The notes beneath the pieces are model-generated. The model was not told where the DNA came from and searched no databases. It saw only the letters and a program-made list of their open reading frames with translations. The position numbers and the translations under genes were made by a program. Positions 55,246 through 64,000 of a stretch of DNA of 64,000 nt are shown here, one piece after another. The stretch is from NCBI RefSeq assembly GCF_019670105.1, contig NZ_AP023032.1, positions 2,226,972-2,290,971 of the forward strand, read 5' to 3'. Positions within the stretch are counted from its first letter, which is position 1; each line of letters opens with the position of its first letter. Origin of the DNA: Agarivorans albus (GTDB taxonomy: Bacteria; Pseudomonadota; Gammaproteobacteria; Enterobacterales; Celerinatantimonadaceae).

Positions 55246-56313
55246 ATGTCGTTTAGAACGTCCAGTGTATTAAGTGTTATAGCTTTTAGCAGTTTTTTGC
55301 TTGTTGGCTGTAATAAAGAACCCATTGAATCAACAGTAAACCATCTAAGACCGGTTAAGGTAAAACAAATAGAGATTGGCGACGGCGCTCGGGTAAGAAC
55401 GTTACCTGGAGAAACCTTTGCCTCAGATACAGCTATATTGTCGTTTCAAGTCGCCGGCAGATTGGACGAAATATTGGTAAGGCCTGGCGATGCAGTAATA
55501 GCTGGTCAGCCCTTAGCAAGATTAGACCCTGCGATGTACAACCAAGAGTTAGAAGTGGCTAAGGCGAATTACTATCTCGCAAAGGTTCTATTCGACCGAG
55601 CAAATCAACTGGTTGACCGGGGTGTTATTTCTCGTAGCGACTTCGACCGAGCTAAAAGTGAATACACCATCAGCCAAGCGGCCTTAGATAAAGCCGAAGT
55701 TAATTTGAGCTATACCCAAGTTTTAGCGCCATACGATGGCTTAATAGCCAGCAAATACGCTGAGCAATTTGAATTTGTTTATGAAAAACAAAAGGTACTA
55801 AGTTTACAAACAGAGTCCACCGTTGATGTAAACTTTCAGCTACCTGAAAGTTTGATTGGTAACTTTCAAGATGCTAGGCGTAAAGGCGAGCCGCAACCAA
55901 TTATTAGTGTCCAGTTCCAAGGTCGAGAGCAGTGGTATCAAGCTGCGTTAAAAGAGCTATCAACAGTCGCAGACTCATCAACAGGTAGTTATACCATTGT
56001 TGTCACTTTACCGATTCCCGAAGAACTTAATATTTTTCCTGGCATGGCCACCAATGTTCAAATTAAATCAACGGGTCAGAGCCGCTCAAAACTTGTACGT
56101 GCACCAGCAGGCAGCCTAGTGGAAGAAGACGGTAAAAACTTTGTATTTGTTTGGGATGACCAAAAGCAAACCGTAACTAAAACCCAAGTTGAGCTAGAAG
56201 ACGATGCTATTACGTCAGGTTTAAATGATGGTGATTGGCTTGTTATTGCGGGCGCGTCAGAGCTTAGTGATGGGCAACCCGCGGTTAAGTGGGTTAAGGA
56301 ACGAGGACTATAA
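55246..56313 (+). CDS. RND efflux adaptor 1 (lipoprotein)
   Basis: A 355-residue membrane-fusion protein. The signal peptide ends in lipobox LVGC (Cys about residue 22). Lipoyl halves (VAGRLDEILVRPGDAVIAGQ), an alpha-hairpin with RANQLVDRGVISRSDFDRAK and a LNLSYTQ-like LAPYDG segment are typical of the AcrA/RND adaptor family. It is followed one base later by a second, different adaptor and then a permease, an arrangement also seen in the Pseudomonas TriABC pump. Confidence 0.9.
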   Translation: MSFRTSSVLSVIAFSSFLLVGCNKEPIESTVNHLRPVKVKQIEIGDGARVRTLPGETFASDTAILSFQVAGRLDEILVRPGDAVIAGQPLARLDPAMYNQELEVAKANYYLAKVLFDRANQLVDRGVISRSDFDRAKSEYTISQAALDKAEVNLSYTQVLAPYDGLIASKYAEQFEFVYEKQKVLSLQTESTVDVNFQLPESLIGNFQDARRKGEPQPIISVQFQGREQWYQAALKELSTVADSSTGSYTIVVTLPIPEELNIFPGMATNVQIKSTGQSRSKLVRAPAGSLVEEDGKNFVFVWDDQKQTVTKTQVELEDDAITSGLNDGDWLVIAGASELSDGQPAVKWVKERGL

Positions 56314-56314
56314 A

Positions 56315-57397
56315 ATGCAGTTTAAACAAAAACTTTTAAGTGGTTTATTGGCCTCGTTGTTAATGGGTTGTGGTTCAGACAAAGCAGTAGAAGAATCTTC
56401 GCAAGTTGTCGATGTATTCAAACTACCAGAGACCTCAAACTCGGTAGACCGAAACTTTAATGGCATTGCTCGCGCGCACGACTTAGTCGATTTATCTTTT
56501 CGTGTAGACGGGGAAATTAAAACCATTCCAGTTAAAAAAGGACAGCCTGTCAAAAAAGGTGACTTACTCGCAGAGTTAGACAAACGCGACTATCAAATTG
56601 TGGTTGACGACCGCCAAGCTAGATTAACGCTAACTAAACAACAATTTGAACGCGCAAAAGCCTTACTTGAGCAAAAGCTGTTATCACAAAGCGAATACGA
56701 CAAAATGCGCGCCGAATACTTGGTTGCCTCAGCAGATTATAAAAAAGCTAAATTGATGCTCGATTACACCGAGCTAAAAGCGCCGTTTGATGGCGTTGTT
56801 GGTGATGTGTTTGCTGATTCTTTTGTGAATGTTCAGCCTGGTTCAGCGGTACTCAGTATGCATAAAGTTGATTACGTTGAGGTGGATGTAGAACTACCGG
56901 ATATGATTATTTCCGTAGCAAAACTTGGTAAAAGGCGAATTTCTGAAATAGATATAGCCGTAGGGTTTGAAGCATTTCCCGAGAAAGAGTTTAAAGGCTT
57001 ACCTTACGAATTGAACCTTGAGAAAAATAGCGCGAGTAGAAGTTACATAGCCACCATGTTGGTTCCTTATGATCCCAATTACGCTGTGCTAGAAGGTATG
57101 CAAGCTAAGGTCTCTATCGATTTAGCAGATATGACCTATACCTATAATCGCGATCACTTGGTTCCTTTGGCGGCAGTGATAATGCCAGATGGTTCTACGA
57201 TTAGTCAGCAACGGCCTGTAGTGTGGCGTTATAAAGACGATCAAACTGTAGAAATGCAGGAGGTCGTTATCGGCACCATAGCAGGCGATATGATAGAGAT
57301 TAAACAAGGCTTAGAAGATGGCGATACCATTGTTTCTTTAGGTGCAAATCGTTTAGTAGAAGGTCAAAAAGTAGTGTTAAAGAAGGATAACCAATGA
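56315..57397 (+). CDS. RND efflux adaptor 2 (lipoprotein)
   Basis: A 360-residue membrane-fusion protein with lipobox LMGC (Cys about residue 18). Lipoyl halves (RVDGEIKTIPVKKGQPVKKG), a hairpin with RAKALLEQKLLSQSEYDKMR and LDYTELKAPFDGVVGDV follow. The frame can be opened at 56225 inside adaptor 1, but the ATG at 56315 begins the signal peptide and lies one base past the previous stop. It overlaps the permease by 4 bases, so all three genes are coupled. Confidence 0.9.
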   Translation: MQFKQKLLSGLLASLLMGCGSDKAVEESSQVVDVFKLPETSNSVDRNFNGIARAHDLVDLSFRVDGEIKTIPVKKGQPVKKGDLLAELDKRDYQIVVDDRQARLTLTKQQFERAKALLEQKLLSQSEYDKMRAEYLVASADYKKAKLMLDYTELKAPFDGVVGDVFADSFVNVQPGSAVLSMHKVDYVEVDVELPDMIISVAKLGKRRISEIDIAVGFEAFPEKEFKGLPYELNLEKNSASRSYIATMLVPYDPNYAVLEGMQAKVSIDLADMTYTYNRDHLVPLAAVIMPDGSTISQQRPVVWRYKDDQTVEMQEVVIGTIAGDMIEIKQGLEDGDTIVSLGANRLVEGQKVVLKKDNQ

Positions 57398-60300
57398 ATA
57401 TTGCAGGCTATTTCGTAAAAAACTCAATAATCAGTTGGATGTTTACGCTTATCCTTCTCATTGGCGGTATTTTGTCCTTTACCGGCTTAGGCCAGTTAGA
57501 AGATCCACCGTTTACTATTAAAGATGCGGTGGTTGTTACTATGTACCCAGGGGCTACCTCTACTGAAGTAGAAGAGGAAGTGACTTACCCGGTAGAAAAA
57601 GCCATCCAAGCATTACCTTATGTAGATGACATCGTGTCTTTAAGCACGCCAGGTATGTCGCAAATTACGGTTACCATGAAGCGGACTTATGGTCCCGACG
57701 AACTACCGCAAATCTGGGATGAGCTACGTCGTAAAGTAGGTGATATGGCACCTACTTTACCACCAGGGGTATCTACACCATTAGTTAATGACGATTTTGG
57801 TGATGTATACGGCATTATGTATATGGTGTCTGGAGAAGATTACGACTACAAAGATATTCAAGATTATGTTGATTATGTTCGTCGGGAAATAGAACTAGTT
57901 CCTGGTGTTGGTAAAGTAACTTTAGCTGGCGCGCAAACCGAGCAAGTGTTTATAGAAATCTCGGTGCAAAAAATGGCAACTTTCAACCTTGATCCTGCTT
58001 TAATTACCAGTTTGCTAAATTCACAAAACATGGTTACTTCAGCAGGCAATATCAAAATTGCAGGAGACCAACTAACCCTTCGTCCAACAGGTTCGTTTAA
58101 ATCTGTAGAAGAGCTCGGTGACCTGATTATTCCGGGAACAACAGGTAACAAGCTTATCTATTTAAAAGATGTAGCTACCATTACCCGTGGCTACGAAGAA
58201 GTTCCAAGCAATCTGGTTAGCTTTAATCAAAACCAAGCCATCAACATCGGCGTGTCGTTTACCAGTGGAGTTAACGTTGTAGAAGTAGGTAAAGCGATTG
58301 AAGCTAAGTTGCAAGAAATCGACTACGCACGTCCAGCCGGTATGACCATTGATTCAATGTATAACCAGCCTCAAGAAGTTGATAAATCCGTCAGCTCTTT
58401 TGTTTGGAACCTTATTTTAGCGGTAGCGATTGTGGTGGTTGTGCTTTTAGTCTTTATGGGGCTTAAAAGCGGTATTCTGATTGGACTAATTTTGTTCTTA
58501 ACCTGCTTAGGAACATTTATTTTAATGAAGCAAGCGGAGATTGAACTACAACGGATTTCCCTTGGGGCATTAATCATCGCGCTTGGAATGTTAGTCGACA
58601 ACGCCATTGTTGTTGTCGAAGGCATACTAATGGGGCGTAAAAAAGGTTTAAGTACCTTAAAGGCGTCTCAAGAAATTGTAGGGCAAACCATGTGGCCGTT
58701 GCTAGGCGCAACAATTATCGCTATTACAGCCTTTGCTCCAATTGGTTTATCTCCGGATTCTACTGGTGAATTTGCGGCATCGTTGTTCTACGTGTTGTTG
58801 TTCTCGTTGTTTTTGTCTTGGATTACCGCGATTACCATTACTCCATTTTTTGCCCAGTTGTTCTTTGGCAAAGAAGGCGATAAGCAAGTTGAAGGTGAAG
58901 ACAGTGACCCTTACAAAGGTGCGTTCTTTAATACCTACAAAGTGTTGTTAGATTTTTGTTTACGCTTCAAATGGCCCACCGTAATTGTGATTGTTGTGCT
59001 TTTTGTTATGTCTATTGTGGGCTTTGGTTATGTAAAGCAATCATTCTTCCCACCATCTTCTACGCCGATATTTTTAATTGATGTATGGATGCCAGAAGGT
59101 ACTGACATTAGAGAAACCCGAGAAGCTGTTTCAGAGATGGAACAAATGGCGCGAGATACAAACGCAGTTGAATTTGTGTCATCTACGGTAGGTAAAGGCT
59201 TTCAACGCTTTATGTTGACCTACTCGCCAGAGAAAAACTATGGTGCATTTGCCCAAATAGCGGTACGTACAACCACTTCAGAAACTGCCGCGGCAGCTAT
59301 GTCATCGCTACGTAAAGGGGTTGAACAGCAGTTTCCTCAGGCTCAGTTTAAGTTCAAGAATTTAGAAATTGGACCTTCAACAGATGCCAAAATAGAAGCT
59401 CGCGTATTAGGGGCCGATCCGGATGTATTACGCTCAATTTCGGCAGATATTCAGAAGATCTTCAATGACACTCCAGGTACTGTGAATGTTCGCCATGACT
59501 GGCGTGACCGCGTTAAATACATAGAACCTAACTTTAACGAAACTCAGGCAAGACGCTTAGGTATCAATAAATCGGATGTTGACCAAACCTTAGAATTTGC
59601 TTTTGCCGGTTTAAGTTTTGGTCTATACCGTGAAGGGACAAACTTAATGCCAATCGTAGGTCGTTTGCCTGATGAAGAACGTGTTGATATTGATTCTTTG
59701 GATAGCCTACGTATTTGGAGCCCGACCCTAAATAGCTATATTCCTATTCAACAAGTTGTGAACGGCTTTAGCGTTAAGTTTGAAGACCCTATTATCCAAC
59801 GCCGTGATAAAAAGCGTACCTTAACCATATTTGCTGATGCAGACTTTGAATATGACATCCTTCCAGCTGAATTGTTTTCTATCGTAAAACCTCAGGTAGA
59901 AGCTTTAGATCTACCTCCAGGTTACGAATTACAATGGGGCGGTGAATACGAGTCTTCGGGCGATGCACAAGAAGCTTTATTTGCATCTTTACCGATGGGC
60001 TATTTAATCATGTTCTTGATTACGGTATTTCTGTTTAATTCGGTTAAAAAGCCATTAGTGATTTGGTGTTGTGTACCTTTAGCGTTAATCGGAATTACCT
60101 CTGGCTTGCTGTTCCTAGGAAAACCATTTGGTTTTATGGCGCTGCTTGGGATGCTGAGTTTATCGGGCATGCTGCTTAAAAACGGCATTGTATTACTCGA
60201 TCAAATCAGTGCAGATATAGCCGCTGGTAAAGAGGTTTACCAAGCTGTATTTGAATCTACCGTAAGCAGGGTTAGGCCGGTATGTATGGCCGCAGTAACA

Positions 60301-60465
60301 ACCATTTTAGGTGTAGCACCATTGATCTCGGATGTGTTCTTCGAGTCTATGGCTGCGGTAGTAATGTTTGGTTTAGGTGTAGCAACCGTTCTTACTTTGC
60401 TGATCGTTCCGGTATTGTACGTTATCTTCTTTAACGTGAAGTATCGCGACTATAAAGAGTTTTAA
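57394..60465 (+). CDS. RND efflux permease with single-Asp helix 4
   Basis: A 1023-residue inner-membrane RND pump, third gene of the adaptor-adaptor-permease operon. The usual two-halves topology with large periplasmic domains is visible. The helix-4 relay reads GMLVDNAIVVVEG, one Asp and one Asn where AcrB has two Asp; this is common in a subgroup of two-adaptor pumps. The second-half motif is SGMLLKNGIVLLDQI. Substrate cannot be named. It ends in a bidirectional terminator and has no outer-membrane channel gene. Confidence 0.94.
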   Translation: MNIAGYFVKNSIISWMFTLILLIGGILSFTGLGQLEDPPFTIKDAVVVTMYPGATSTEVEEEVTYPVEKAIQALPYVDDIVSLSTPGMSQITVTMKRTYGPDELPQIWDELRRKVGDMAPTLPPGVSTPLVNDDFGDVYGIMYMVSGEDYDYKDIQDYVDYVRREIELVPGVGKVTLAGAQTEQVFIEISVQKMATFNLDPALITSLLNSQNMVTSAGNIKIAGDQLTLRPTGSFKSVEELGDLIIPGTTGNKLIYLKDVATITRGYEEVPSNLVSFNQNQAINIGVSFTSGVNVVEVGKAIEAKLQEIDYARPAGMTIDSMYNQPQEVDKSVSSFVWNLILAVAIVVVVLLVFMGLKSGILIGLILFLTCLGTFILMKQAEIELQRISLGALIIALGMLVDNAIVVVEGILMGRKKGLSTLKASQEIVGQTMWPLLGATIIAITAFAPIGLSPDSTGEFAASLFYVLLFSLFLSWITAITITPFFAQLFFGKEGDKQVEGEDSDPYKGAFFNTYKVLLDFCLRFKWPTVIVIVVLFVMSIVGFGYVKQSFFPPSSTPIFLIDVWMPEGTDIRETREAVSEMEQMARDTNAVEFVSSTVGKGFQRFMLTYSPEKNYGAFAQIAVRTTTSETAAAAMSSLRKGVEQQFPQAQFKFKNLEIGPSTDAKIEARVLGADPDVLRSISADIQKIFNDTPGTVNVRHDWRDRVKYIEPNFNETQARRLGINKSDVDQTLEFAFAGLSFGLYREGTNLMPIVGRLPDEERVDIDSLDSLRIWSPTLNSYIPIQQVVNGFSVKFEDPIIQRRDKKRTLTIFADADFEYDILPAELFSIVKPQVEALDLPPGYELQWGGEYESSGDAQEALFASLPMGYLIMFLITVFLFNSVKKPLVIWCCVPLALIGITSGLLFLGKPFGFMALLGMLSLSGMLLKNGIVLLDQISADIAAGKEVYQAVFESTVSRVRPVCMAAVTTILGVAPLISDVFFESMAAVVMFGLGVATVLTLLIVPVLYVIFFNVKYRDYKEF

Positions 60466-60485
60466 ACCTTCTAAATGTAAATACT

Positions 60486-60518
60486 AAAAAAAAGAGTTGC
60501 CTTGGCAACTCTTTTTTT
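60486..60518. terminator. Bidirectional terminator between second RND operon and HTH gene
   Basis: AAAGAGTTGCC (60491-60501) pairs with GGCAACTCTTT (60504-60514) over a 2-base loop, flanked by A and T runs. It overlaps the last bases of the convergent HTH gene. Confidence 0.92.
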
Positions 60519-60936
60519 AACCACACAATCCCATCACATACCTAACAAAGGGTTTTGCTTCTTCTAAATCAAAGTAGCCATCTTTTTTACGTGTCGTTCT
60601 TAAGTATTGATATGTAGCCACAATCACCTTCATTACTTTTTCATTTTCTACGCTTAAATCGTGTTGTTCAGCTGCCGCCAAGGTAAGCTCTACAGCTTTT
60701 TCAAGCGCTTCCATGTCAACTACTTCTGCTTTTCGGTATTGATAGCCTTCACCGGTAGCTAACCATTCTAGTGAACAATTGGCTTTTTGTGCGATTTGAT
60801 TAGCTTTAGACAGACTTGGCTCTGAGCCTTTTAAATATTTCCTGATTAGGCTCTCGTTTAATTCTACTTTTCGGGCAAAGCCGCTAACGCTTTGTTCACC
60901 CATTAATTCTTTTAGGCGATCTGAAAACTCGTTCAA
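60517..60936 (-). CDS. Phage-repressor-type HTH regulator
   Basis: A 139-residue protein. A Cro/CI helix-turn-helix (about 4-62) contains SVSGFARKVELNESLIRKYLKG and SLSKANQIAQKANCSLEWLATGEG, a style seen in temperate-phage repressors. The C-terminal part (about 70-139) is helical and has no LexA-type peptidase Ser/Lys pair. No other phage gene is near. A perfect palindrome just upstream suggests autoregulation. Its targets are unknown; the adjacent RND pump and SDR gene are possible ones. Confidence 0.8.
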   Translation of the reverse strand: MNEFSDRLKELMGEQSVSGFARKVELNESLIRKYLKGSEPSLSKANQIAQKANCSLEWLATGEGYQYRKAEVVDMEALEKAVELTLAAAEQHDLSVENEKVMKVIVATYQYLRTTRKKDGYFDLEEAKPFVRYVMGLCG

Positions 60937-60955
60937 TCGAATACCCTTGTTTGCT

Positions 60956-60971
60956 TCGTACCAAAGTACGA
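60956..60971. promoter_or_regulatory. Palindromic candidate operator of the HTH regulator
   Basis: TCGTAC (60956-60961) and GTACGA (60966-60971) are perfect inverted halves around CAAA, 20 bases upstream of the HTH start and 81 bases before the divergent SDR gene. Size and position fit an autoregulatory operator. Confidence 0.5.
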
Positions 60972-61051
60972 CAAAACTAGCACTATAGTATTGATTGTGT
61001 CCAGTAAACTTGCAGAATACTCACTTCATTAAATCGAATTAAGGTATGTAA

Positions 61052-61756
61052 ATGGAAAGCGTGAATGGAAAGGTTGCAATAGTAACTGGTGGTGGCAGCG
61101 GTATAGGTTTGGCAACTGCAAAAGCCTTAGCGGAGCAGGGCGCTATAGTTGTCATTAGCTCGAGAGATTTAACCAAGCTTGAGCAAACGGTAAGCAAGCT
61201 AAAAAATGATTATGGTTTAAGCGTTCATTGCTATGCTGCTGACATCCGCATCAAACAACAAGTACAAGCGCTAAAAGACTACGTTATAACTCAGTTTGGT
61301 CGTGTAGATATACTGGTAAACAACAGTGGACTAGGTGTTGGTGAATCTATTGAACATTGTAGTGAAGAAGACTGGGACTTGGTTGTAGACACTTGTACCA
61401 AAGGAACTTTTTTAATGAGCCAAGCGGTACTGCCAAGCATGAAATCTAATCAAAGTGGCTTTATCCTTAATATTGCTTCGCAAGCAGCTAAAAATGGCTA
61501 TGCCAATGCTGGACCTTACTGCGCGGCAAAATTCGCAGTGCTCGGTTTAGCTGCAGCACTACAAGAAGAGGTAAGAGAGCATGGCATTAGAGTACATAGT
61601 TTGTGTCCAGGCTTGGTACAAGTACCTGCTCCAGACTGTGAATCAGATATAAAGCCCGGGTGGCTACAAGTAAGTGACTTAGCCGAAGCAGTATTGTTTG
61701 TGCTTAAACAACCGGCAAGGGTTCACCTAGAAAATATTGGTTTGTATGGATTTTAA
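61052..61756 (+). CDS. Short-chain dehydrogenase/reductase
   Basis: A 234-residue classical SDR. The cofactor motif TGGGSGIG lies at about 12-19, NNSG near 90, the catalytic Ser in NIASQAA and the Y-x3-K in GPYCAAKFAV near 157-161. SSRD after the second strand suggests NADP(H) preference. The family catalyses NAD(P)-dependent oxidation or reduction of alcohols and ketones; the substrate is unknown. It is divergent from the HTH gene. Confidence 0.88.
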   Translation: MESVNGKVAIVTGGGSGIGLATAKALAEQGAIVVISSRDLTKLEQTVSKLKNDYGLSVHCYAADIRIKQQVQALKDYVITQFGRVDILVNNSGLGVGESIEHCSEEDWDLVVDTCTKGTFLMSQAVLPSMKSNQSGFILNIASQAAKNGYANAGPYCAAKFAVLGLAAALQEEVREHGIRVHSLCPGLVQVPAPDCESDIKPGWLQVSDLAEAVLFVLKQPARVHLENIGLYGF

Positions 61757-61766
61757 CTAAGGGCTT

Positions 61767-61783
61767 GCTGCTGATTAAGCAGC
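61767..61783. repeat. Short hairpin between SDR gene and tRNA array
   Basis: GCTGCT (61767-61772) pairs with AGCAGC (61778-61783) over a 5-base loop. It lies between the convergent SDR gene and the 3' end of the tRNA array. Lacking a T run on either strand, it is at most a weak terminator. Confidence 0.3.
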
Positions 61784-61808
61784 TGTTAGCTTGAAGAGTA
61801 TAAAGAAT

Positions 61809-61885
<77 letters not shown>

Positions 61886-61968
61886 TCCGGTCTTAACTAA
61901 AGTAGTTAAGTGATTTGAATAGTTGCTTGGCTTAGCTATTCGAACTAAGCAATTCTTAAACAAAGAAT

Positions 61969-62045
<77 letters not shown>

Positions 62046-62128
62046 TCCGGTCTTAACTAAAGTAGTTAAGTGATTTGAATAGTTAGTTGGCTTAGCTAAT
62101 CGAACTAAGCAATTCTTAAATAAAGAAT

Positions 62129-62205
<77 letters not shown>

Positions 62206-62288
62206 TCCGGTCTTAACTAAATTAGTTAAGTGATTTAAATAGTTACTTGGCTTAGCTATTCGAACTAAGCAATTCTTAAATAAAGAAT

Positions 62289-62365
<77 letters not shown>

Positions 62366-62448
62366 TCCGGTCTTAACTAAATTAGTTAAGTGATTTAAAT
62401 AGTTACTTGGCTTAGCTATTCGAACTAAGCAATTCTTAAATAAAGAAT

Positions 62449-62525
<77 letters not shown>

Positions 62526-62608
62526 TCCGGTCTTAACTAAAGTAGTTAAGTGATTTGAATAGTTGCTTGGCTTAGCTATTCGAACTAAGCAATTCTTAAA
62601 TAAAGAAT

Positions 62609-62685
<77 letters not shown>

Positions 62686-62703
62686 TCCGTTATTGCGGAG
62701 CGC

Positions 62704-62732
62704 ATAGTACGCACAGAGTAGTGATAATACAA
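62704..62732 (-). promoter_or_regulatory. Probable promoter of the tRNA-fMet array
   Basis: On the minus strand TTGTAT (62727-62732) and TACTAT (62704-62709) are separated by 17 bases. GCGCTCCGC follows the -10, a GC-rich discriminator of the kind seen at stringently controlled stable-RNA promoters. Confidence 0.6.
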
Positions 62733-62811
62733 GAGATTATTTGTTTTAATTATCCAAGTGCCGATTATTTATCCGAATGAGGCTTTTACTACTGATCCTT
62801 AGCAAAACAGG

Positions 62812-62817
62812 TATAAT
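62812..62817 (+). promoter_or_regulatory. Probable -10 element of rlmL
   Basis: A perfect TATAAT 28 bases before the rlmL ATG. No convincing -35 was found at 16-18 bases upstream. Confidence 0.55.
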
Positions 62818-62845
62818 CCACGGGTTAAATAAATAGAGTATCGAA

Positions 62846-64000
62846 ATGGCAGATTTTTTCGCTTCGACCGCTAAAGGTTTAGAAAGCTTATGTTTAGATG
62901 AAATTACCGCGCTGGGTGCAGAAAACTGCAAACAAACAGTAGCCGGTGTTAGCTTTAGTTGTGACTGGCCAACCGCCTACAAAATTTGTATGTGGTCACG
63001 TGTTGCCTCTCGCATATTGTTGCGCTTAGTAGAGACTCAAGCAGAAAACGTTGATGAGCTATATGAAGCAGCCTATTCAGTACGTTGGAATAAGTACTTT
63101 AGCGTAGATCAAACGTTCTCGGTGCATTGTAGTGGAACAAACCACTATATAGACAATAGCCAGTTTGGTGCGCTTAAAGTAAAAGACGCCATTGTTGATC
63201 AGTTTAATAAGCTGGAAGGCGTTCGCCCCAATGTCGCTAAAACCGACGAAGATGCGCGAATAGTGGTTCGTTTAGCGGGTAAACATTTAGCCATTTCAAT
63301 CGATTTATCTGGCGCAGCCCTTCATCGACGTGGTTATCGTTTAGAGCAGGGTGAAGCACCAGTTAGAGAAAACCTTGCAGCAGCCTTGACGATTCGTAGT
63401 AACTGGCAAGAAAAATATCTGATTGATCCAATGTGTGGTTCCGGGACAATTTTGATTGAAGCGGCGATGCAAGCCGCCGACATCGCACCTGGTTTAAATC
63501 GACAATTTGGGTTTGAGCGCTTACGCAACTTTGCGTCTTCTGCTTGGCAAGACATTCGAAACGATGCCAAAGCCAGAGCCCAATATGGCTTAGCAAATTG
63601 TAAACAGCGTCTTATTGGCTACGATATTGATCGTCGCATGGTGACCTTAGCTAAATCGAACATTGAGCGTGCTGGACTTAGTGACATTATTTCAGTACAT
63701 GTTCATGATGCTGCAAATCTGCCAGCCGCGCCAAGTGAGCCCGGACTTATTTTGTCTAATCCGCCTTATGGTGAACGTCTGGGCGAACTGACTAAGCTTA
63801 TCGGCTTATTCTTATCCTTTGGTGCGAGCGTACGCGAAAACTATCCTGGCTGGCGTTTGTCGCTGTTTACCGCTGCACCAGAATTACTCGACTATCTGCG
63901 CCTGCGTAGTGACAAGCAATATAAGTTTTTAAATGGTGCACTTAACTGTGTGCTGAAAATCTATCAAATTGGTGAAGGTGGGCAGGGGACTCAACGTAAA
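62846..64000 (+). CDS. rlmL: 23S rRNA guanine-N2 methyltransferase RlmL/RlmKL, N-terminal part (3' cut by window)
   Basis: Open from an ATG at 62846 to the last base of the window: 385 codons, start MADFFASTAKGLESL. A THUMP domain (about 45-155) precedes a Rossmann methyltransferase with SAM motif DPMCGSGTILIEAA near residue 194 and catalytic SNPPYGERLG near 305. This is the pattern of RlmL, which makes m2G2445 of 23S rRNA. In E. coli it is fused to the RlmK domain for m7G2069 in a protein of about 700 residues; whether the fusion exists here lies beyond the window. It is divergent from the tRNA array. Confidence 0.93.
   Translation, partial: MADFFASTAKGLESLCLDEITALGAENCKQTVAGVSFSCDWPTAYKICMWSRVASRILLRLVETQAENVDELYEAAYSVRWNKYFSVDQTFSVHCSGTNHYIDNSQFGALKVKDAIVDQFNKLEGVRPNVAKTDEDARIVVRLAGKHLAISIDLSGAALHRRGYRLEQGEAPVRENLAAALTIRSNWQEKYLIDPMCGSGTILIEAAMQAADIAPGLNRQFGFERLRNFASSAWQDIRNDAKARAQYGLANCKQRLIGYDIDRRMVTLAKSNIERAGLSDIISVHVHDAANLPAAPSEPGLILSNPPYGERLGELTKLIGLFLSFGASVRENYPGWRLSLFTAAPELLDYLRLRSDKQYKFLNGALNCVLKIYQIGEGGQGTQRK

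Noticed and set aside
60517-60936. Prophage remnant
   Set aside because: Only the HTH protein looks phage-like; there is no integrase, att repeat or structural gene nearby, and flanks are ordinary chromosomal genes next to tRNA genes.

Overview
The window is a compact, moderately AT-rich chromosomal stretch of a gammaproteobacterium. Gene content points to a marine Alteromonadales/Vibrio-like lineage. SeqA-Pgm next to YbfF, DUF2788, YbfE, FldA and Fur, together with TamAB, YdiJ-YdiI, DUF3334, NrtS and several c-di-GMP proteins, would fit an Agarivorans-type genome. That genus name is an inference from gene content; no search was run. I saw no prophage, IS element or CRISPR array. About 50 protein genes are described, two of them cut by the window ends (fadH at the left, rlmL at the right), plus six tRNA genes.

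Layout. 1-4.7 kb: end of fadH, a nitroreductase/DsbA-like pair, a CheX-like DUF3334 gene and asnS. 4.7-10.1 kb: a complete biotin locus, bioA divergent from bioBFCD, with a BirA-type operator between them. 10.1-17.4 kb: htpX behind a sigma32-type promoter, a two-gene unit pairing a solute-binding lipoprotein with a PAS-GGDEF-EAL protein, a DedA/disulfide-reductase fusion and mobB. 17.5-25 kb: tamA-tamB, nrtS and a GPH-family sugar transporter. 25-34.5 kb: ybbN/cnoX, a double-receiver protein with one degenerate domain, a HlyU-family protein, rmuC, malZ, a diguanylate cyclase, rsuA, an unusual tandem OB-fold SSB-like gene and DUF3087. 34.6-41.1 kb: a first RND pump (adaptor plus permease), an HD-GYP protein and ubiX. 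41.1-47.3 kb: fur, DUF4442, a lytic transglycosylase, fldA-ybfE-DUF2788-ybfF and seqA-pgm. 47.3-55.1 kb: a structured 0.5-kb leader, glycogen phosphorylase, astE, ydiJ and ydiI. 55.1-61.8 kb: a second RND pump with two adaptors, a phage-type HTH regulator and an SDR enzyme. 61.8-62.7 kb: six tandem initiator tRNA genes on an exact 160-bp period. 62.8-64 kb: rlmL.

How the genes work together. bioA, B, F, C and D cover pimeloyl-ACP methyl-ester priming through to biotin, and the shared operator implies coordinated repression. GlgP, Pgm and MalZ are enzymes of glycogen/maltodextrin breakdown, but they are dispersed rather than in an operon. Three c-di-GMP proteins (GGDEF-EAL, GGDEF, HD-GYP) lie within 28 kb. 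The most unusual items are the six-copy initiator-tRNA array, the two-OB SSB-like protein, the binding-protein/GGDEF-EAL pair, and the cluster of related inverted repeats in front of glgP.
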